DNA of 37,234 bases from Wenzhouxiangella sp. GTDB lineage: Bacteria; Pseudomonadota; Gammaproteobacteria; Xanthomonadales; Wenzhouxiangellaceae. The stretch is from contig SLIA01000310.1 of assembly GCA_007135935.1 (NCBI GenBank), positions 1 to 37,234 of the forward strand, written 5' to 3'. The notes beneath the pieces are model-generated. The model was given only the letters and a program-made list of their open reading frames with translations, was not told the origin of the DNA and searched no databases. The first letter of the stretch is position 1, and every line of letters begins with the position of its first letter. This document shows, in pieces, positions 33,513 through 37,234 of this stretch. Both the position numbers and the translations under genes were made by a program.

Positions 33513-34529
33513 ATGCTGTTTGACAACGTCGTCATCAAATCCGTCGCCTGCGTCGATGCCCCCTACGCGGTCACCAGTGAGGAAGTCCGGGAACGGCTTG
33601 CCCCGACCTTCAAGAAACTCAAGGTGCGCGGCAATCCACTGATTGATCTGGCCGGCATCGAGGAGCGACGCTTCTGGGACGATGGCGTGCTGCCCTCCGA
33701 TGCGGCCACCATGGCCGCGCGTGAAGCGCTGGCACGCGCTGACGTCGATCCGGACCGGATCGGCATCCTGATCAACACCTCGGTTTCGCGCGACTTTCTC
33801 GAGCCGTCGACCGCCTGCATGGTGCACGGTAACCTCAAGCTGCCCAATACCTGCGAGAGCTTCGATGTCGGCAACGCCTGCCTGGCCTTCATCAACGGCA
33901 TGAACATCGCCGGACGCATGCTCGATCGCGGCGAGATCGATTACGCGCTGATCGTCAACGGCGAGAACAGCAAGGAGATCAATGAGATCACCATCAAGCG
34001 CCTGCTCGATCCCAAGGTGACGCGCAAGCAGTTCAAGAGCGAGTTCGCCAGCCTGACGCTGGGCTCCGGCGCGGCTGCCATGGTCATGTCGAGAGGTGAA
34101 ATCGAGCCCGACGGTCACCGCTACCGCGGCGGCGTGTCGCGAGCGGCTACCGAGTTCAACCAGCTCTGCCGTGGCTGGAACCACCAGATGTGGACCGACA
34201 CCCGCGGCCTGATGCGCGAAGGCATCAAGCTGGCCACCTCCACCTACGCCACGGCTCGCCAGTTGCTGGGCTGGGTCGCCAGCGAATTCGATCACGTCGT
34301 CGTCCACCAGGTCTCCAAGGCCCACACCGACGCCTTCATCATGGCGTTCGGTCTGGACCCCGAGCGCGTCTACCGCATCTTCCCGACACTCGGCAACGTT
34401 GGCCCGGCCTCCATCCCCACGGTGCTGGCCCGGCTGGTCGACGAAAATCGCGTCAAGCGCGGCGATCGCATCACCCTGGTCGGCGTCGGCTCCGGATTGA
34501 ATGCGGCGATGACGGAAGTGGTTTGGTAA
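33513..34529 (+). CDS. oleA: OleA, acyl-CoA head-to-head condensing thiolase
   Basis: A 338-aa thiolase-fold enzyme that joins two fatty acyl-CoAs in a non-decarboxylative Claisen condensation to a beta-keto acid, the first step of long-chain olefin synthesis. It is the length of Xanthomonas OleA and the active-site set is complete: Glu97 (RDFLEPST, reaching into the partner subunit), Cys123 (NACLAFINGM), His265 (HQVSKAH) and Asn295 (LGNVGPAS). These correspond to E117, C143, H285 and N315 in the tagged Xanthomonas numbering. The ATG at 33513 has AGGAAG 5 nt upstream; a GTG at 33477 is less likely. FabH-type KAS III is the alternative, but the LEPSTA context and the neighbours favour OleA. 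Confidence 0.95.
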   Translation: MLFDNVVIKSVACVDAPYAVTSEEVRERLAPTFKKLKVRGNPLIDLAGIEERRFWDDGVLPSDAATMAAREALARADVDPDRIGILINTSVSRDFLEPSTACMVHGNLKLPNTCESFDVGNACLAFINGMNIAGRMLDRGEIDYALIVNGENSKEINEITIKRLLDPKVTRKQFKSEFASLTLGSGAAAMVMSRGEIEPDGHRYRGGVSRAATEFNQLCRGWNHQMWTDTRGLMREGIKLATSTYATARQLLGWVASEFDHVVVHQVSKAHTDAFIMAFGLDPERVYRIFPTLGNVGPASIPTVLARLVDENRVKRGDRITLVGVGSGLNAAMTEVVW

Positions 34530-34532
34530 GTT

Positions 34533-34630
34533 TCGTTCGTTCGTTTTTTCGTTTGTTGGTTTTTTCGTTGGAGTAGCAGCCCGCTCCCTTGACAACGAAT
34601 CAACGAACAAACGAATCAACGAACAAACGA
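34533..34630. repeat. 38-bp inverted iterated repeat between oleA and oleB
   Basis: The arms 34533-34570 and 34593-34630 are complementary at 32 of 38 positions, separated by a 22-nt loop. Each arm is made of degenerate units of the type AACGAATC/AACGAACA (right arm) or their complement (left arm). The element starts 4 nt after the oleA stop and ends 6 nt before the oleB ATG, so it fills the whole gap and includes the place where an oleB ribosome-binding site should be. Confidence 0.9.
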
Positions 34631-34636
34631 GATCCC

Positions 34637-35524
34637 ATGATGGAAATCCCCCGAACGCTCTACCCGTTCGACAGCCACTGGCATGTCCAGTCGGGCGGTC
34701 ATCGCATGCACTACCTCGACGAGGGGCCGGTGGACGGTCAGCCCGTGGTCATGGTGCATGGCAACCCCACCTGGTCGTTCTATTACCGCGAGGTCGTCAA
34801 GGCGCTCAGTGACAGCCATCGCTGCCTGGTCCCCGATCATGTCGGCATGGGGTTGTCCGATCGTCCGTCAGACAACAACTACCACTATACCTACGCCAGC
34901 CGTATCGCCGACCTGGGCCACTGGCTCGACGAGGTCGAGCCCGAGCGCCCGGTCGACATCGTCGCCCACGACTGGGGCGGGGCGATCGCCATGGCCTGGG
35001 CGGTTCAGCACCCCGAGCGCGTGCGCCGCATCGTGCTGCTCAACACCTGGGCGTTCACCATTCCGCCGGAAGAAAGCTTGCCGTTCGGCCTGAAGTTCTG
35101 CCGGACCTCGATCGGTGCCTTCGCCATCAATCGCTTCAACCTGTTCGCCGGCCTGGCTGCGCGCGTGGCCACCAAAAACAAACTCGCCCCCGAAGTTGCC
35201 CGCGGCCTGGTCGCCCCCTATCGCGGCCGCCCCGAACAACGCCTGGCGACCCTGCGCTTCGTACAGGACATCCCCTTGAGCGAATCCGACCCCGCCTGGG
35301 CACCCCTGGCCGAAACCGAAAACGGCCTGCACAAACTCGTCGACAAGCCCATCCGCTTCATCTGGGGCCGCAAGGACTTCGTCTTCGATAACCGCGTCCT
35401 GAATAAGTGGCAGGAAATCTGGCCAGATGCCGACTACCAGATCCTCGAAAATGCCGCCCATTACGTCCTCGAAGACGCTCCCGAGCAGGTCACTGCTGGA
35501 ATTCGTGAACACCTTGAACGTTGA
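34637..35524 (+). CDS. oleB: OleB, alpha/beta-hydrolase beta-lactone decarboxylase
   Basis: A 295-aa alpha/beta-hydrolase of the haloalkane-dehalogenase-like group. OleB removes CO2 from the cis-beta-lactone made by OleC and releases the long-chain olefin. The nucleophile is Asp112 in VAHDWGGAIAMAW, the oxyanion HGNPTWSFYY motif is at 41-50, a candidate acid is Asp247 (WGRKDF), and the base is His275 (ENAAHYVLED). The ATG at 34637 (MMEIPRTLYPF) was chosen; an in-frame start at 34589 would translate the right arm of the inverted repeat. No good Shine-Dalgarno is present. Haloalkane dehalogenase is the alternative reading; the ole context argues for OleB. Confidence 0.93.
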   Translation: MMEIPRTLYPFDSHWHVQSGGHRMHYLDEGPVDGQPVVMVHGNPTWSFYYREVVKALSDSHRCLVPDHVGMGLSDRPSDNNYHYTYASRIADLGHWLDEVEPERPVDIVAHDWGGAIAMAWAVQHPERVRRIVLLNTWAFTIPPEESLPFGLKFCRTSIGAFAINRFNLFAGLAARVATKNKLAPEVARGLVAPYRGRPEQRLATLRFVQDIPLSESDPAWAPLAETENGLHKLVDKPIRFIWGRKDFVFDNRVLNKWQEIWPDADYQILENAAHYVLEDAPEQVTAGIREHLER

Positions 35525-35527
35525 CCG

Positions 35528-35698
35528 TGTAACACGAAGAGCACGAAGGAGGCACGAAGCACACTTCATGAGTGACTGATGATCAAGTGCGCTTGTCAGA
35601 GCTTCCCCTGATGAGCTTGCCGGGGACTGGCCCAGCAAGTACTTTATCCCGATTCTCTTCGTGAGCTTCGTGCTCTTCTTCGTGTTCTTCGTGTTACA
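35528..35698. repeat. inverted CACGAAG-type iterated repeat between oleB and oleC
   Basis: The left arm 35528-35560 and right arm 35665-35698 are complementary apart from two mismatches and a 1-nt bulge; the outer 13 bp (TGTAACACGAAGA at the left) match perfectly. The units are CACGAAG/CTTCGTG with a period near 9. A 104-nt spacer between the arms has no credible gene. The element begins 4 nt after the oleB stop and ends 16 nt before the oleC ATG. Confidence 0.9.
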
Positions 35699-35714
35699 AA
35701 ACCCATGCTGAGCT

Positions 35715-37234
35715 ATGTCCAAGTACACAAATATTGCCGCCGCACTAAGCAGCCAGGCCGAAACGCAGCCTGACGGGATTGCGCTGATCATGCCGACCCG
35801 GCGTACGGCCTCGGGGTGGGAGGATGTGCGCTATACCTACCGGGAGCTCGATGAGCTGACCGACCGGCTGGCGGCCGGGCTGCATGCCAACGGCATGGGG
35901 CCGGGGACGCGGGTGGCGTTCATGGTGCCGCCGTCGCTGGAGTTCTTCGCGCTGTTCTTTGCCTTCTTCAAGGCCGGCTGCGTGCCGGTGCTGGTGGATC
36001 CGGGCATTGGGCTCAAGCCGCTCAAGACCTGCCTGGGCGAGGCGAAACCACAGGCATTCATAGGCATCACCAAGGCTCAGGTGGCGCGGATGATTCTGGG
36101 CTGGGCGCGCGATTCCATCGAGACGGTGGTCAGCGTGGGTCCACGCCCGTTCTGGCAGGGGTTGCGATACCGGGATCTGCTCGAGGCCTCCGCTGATTCC
36201 TTCCAGGCGCCTGAAAGTGACCCCGACGGCGAGGCGGCCATCCTGTTCACTTCCGGCTCGACCGGCATCCCCAAGGGCGTGGTCTACCGGCATCGCCACA
36301 TGGTCGCGCAGGTCGAGCTGATGCGCGAGGCCTTCGGCATGAGCCCGGGCGAGGTGGATCTGCCCACCTTCCCGCCGTTTGCCCTGTTCGACCCCATGCT
36401 GGGCATGACCACGGTGATTCCGCAGATGGACTTCACCCGGCCGGCCAAGGCCGACCCCGACATGCTGGTGAGCATGATCGAGCAGTACCAGGTGACCAAC
36501 CTGTTCGGATCGCCTGCGCTGATGAATACCCTGAGCCGGCACCTGGTTACCAACGACCTGAAGCTGCCCGGCATTCGCCGCATGCTCTCGGCCGGTGCCC
36601 CGGTGCATCCGCACGTGATCGAGCGCATCCATACGGCCATCGAGCCGCCGGCCGATATCCACACCCCCTACGGGGCGACCGAGGCATTGCCGGTGGCCAC
36701 GGTGGCCGGGTGCGAGCTGGTCGGCGAGTTGTCCGACGGCAACCGCTCCGGGCAGGGTATCTGCGTGGGCCGGCCATTGCCGGCCAACGAGGTGCGCATC
36801 ATCCCGATTTCCGACGAGCCGATCGAGCTGACCGAATATGCCGGCGAGGTCGCCGACGGCGAGATCGGCGAGATCTGCGTGTGCGGCCCGACCGTGACCG
36901 ATACCTACTGGGAGCGCGAAAAGCAGACCCGCGAGGCCAAGATGACCGACAGCCAGGGCCGCATCTGGCACCGCATGGGCGATCTGGGCTGGATGGATGC
37001 CGACGGGCGGCTGTGGTATTGCGGGCGCAAGTCCGAGCGGGTGCGCACCGTCGCGGGCACGCTGTTTACCGAGTGTGTGGAAGGGCCGGTCAATGCCGTC
37101 GACGGCGTGTTCCGGTCGGCCCTGGTCGGGGTTGGCGAGCCCGGCGAGCAGGAGCCGGTCATCGTGGTCGAGCCGGAACAGGATGCCGACCGCGCGGCCG
37201 TGCAACGGCGGGTGCGCGAAGTGCTGGACTCGCG
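35715..37234 (+). CDS. oleC: OleC, AMP-dependent beta-lactone synthetase, 3'-truncated by the window
   Basis: The frame is open from ATG 35715 to the end of the window (506 codons; Xanthomonas OleC is near 570 aa), so only the C-terminal tail is missing. It belongs to the acyl-CoA ligase/ANL superfamily: the ATP loop LFTSGSTGIPKGVVY is at about residues 177-191, then TPYGATEALPVAT and the GDLGWMDADGRLWYCGRKSERVRT hinge region. OleC uses ATP to close the beta-hydroxy acid from OleA and OleD to a beta-lactone, the substrate of OleB. A usual acyl-CoA ligase is the alternative; the ole neighbours decide. oleD is not in view and is expected downstream or elsewhere. The start has only a weak ribosome-binding site. 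Confidence 0.92.
   Translation, partial: MSKYTNIAAALSSQAETQPDGIALIMPTRRTASGWEDVRYTYRELDELTDRLAAGLHANGMGPGTRVAFMVPPSLEFFALFFAFFKAGCVPVLVDPGIGLKPLKTCLGEAKPQAFIGITKAQVARMILGWARDSIETVVSVGPRPFWQGLRYRDLLEASADSFQAPESDPDGEAAILFTSGSTGIPKGVVYRHRHMVAQVELMREAFGMSPGEVDLPTFPPFALFDPMLGMTTVIPQMDFTRPAKADPDMLVSMIEQYQVTNLFGSPALMNTLSRHLVTNDLKLPGIRRMLSAGAPVHPHVIERIHTAIEPPADIHTPYGATEALPVATVAGCELVGELSDGNRSGQGICVGRPLPANEVRIIPISDEPIELTEYAGEVADGEIGEICVCGPTVTDTYWEREKQTREAKMTDSQGRIWHRMGDLGWMDADGRLWYCGRKSERVRTVAGTLFTECVEGPVNAVDGVFRSALVGVGEPGEQEPVIVVEPEQDADRAAVQRRVREVLDS

Noticed and set aside
34589-34636. An earlier in-frame start for oleB
   Set aside because: It would translate the repeat arm into a Thr/Asn/Arg tail absent from the family; the ATG at 34637 gives the normal N-terminus.
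22262-35698. The inverted repeats as MITEs or IS remnants
   Set aside because: No target-site duplication or common terminal sequence is shared between loci, and no transposase fragment is seen.
35745-37205. A 486-codon minus-strand open frame at the right end
   Set aside because: It is antisense to oleC, whose plus-strand frame has complete ANL ligase motifs. The minus frame has His/Arg-rich shadow composition.

Overview
The window is a 37.2 kb piece of a high-GC gammaproteobacterial chromosome. Several signs together suggest the Xanthomonadales/Lysobacterales or a near relative such as the Wenzhouxiangellaceae: a division/cell-wall (dcw) cluster without murD between mraY and ftsW, the ubiE-ubiJ-ubiB order, a DUF721/DciA gene between lpxC and secA, a SLC5-type hybrid sensor kinase and an oleABC cluster. 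The taxonomy is inferred from gene content only. The 35 kb seen here carry no insertion sequence, prophage, CRISPR array, tRNA or rRNA that I can support.

Layout. (1) 1-12297, plus strand: distal dcw cluster, murE(partial)-murF-mraY-ftsW-murG-murC-ddlB-ftsQ-ftsA-ftsZ-lpxC. Genes from murE to ftsA mostly overlap by 1-34 nt; ftsZ and lpxC have their own leaders. It makes the peptidoglycan precursor (lipid II), flips and polymerises it at the septum, builds the divisome core, and ends with the committed step of lipid A synthesis and a U-tract terminator. (2) 12363-19152: dciA (minus), then secA, a Nudix/ThiE-like fusion, a Sfp-type phosphopantetheinyl transferase and a lipoprotein phospholipase D on plus. 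(3) 19221-24317, minus: ubiquinone genes ubiE-ubiJ-ubiB, preceded by a DUF971 gene translationally coupled to an AbgT/MtrF-type transporter. (4) 24614-32089: a GntP-family permease (minus) diverging from a TonB-dependent receptor (plus), then a large hybrid histidine kinase with a sodium/solute-symporter-like sensor. (5) 32140-37234: a DUF1704 (QEGLA-motif) putative metallopeptidase (minus) diverging from oleA-oleB-oleC(partial), the long-chain olefin / beta-lactone pathway.

The most striking non-coding structure is a set of degenerate 7-9 bp iterated repeats in at least six intergenic gaps. In four of them (22262-22365, 24447-24562, 34533-34630, 35528-35698) two arms face each other as an imperfect inverted repeat of about 27-38 bp. 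The motif is shared between the arms of one locus but differs between loci. Two of the four split the ole operon, and one lies right in front of the oleB start codon.

No wholly new multi-gene system is evident. The best leads are the repeat family, the missing murD (which predicts the MurD2/MurL route to D-glutamate in peptidoglycan), the hairpin-rich ftsZ-lpxC gap, and the unexplained DUF1704-ole divergence.
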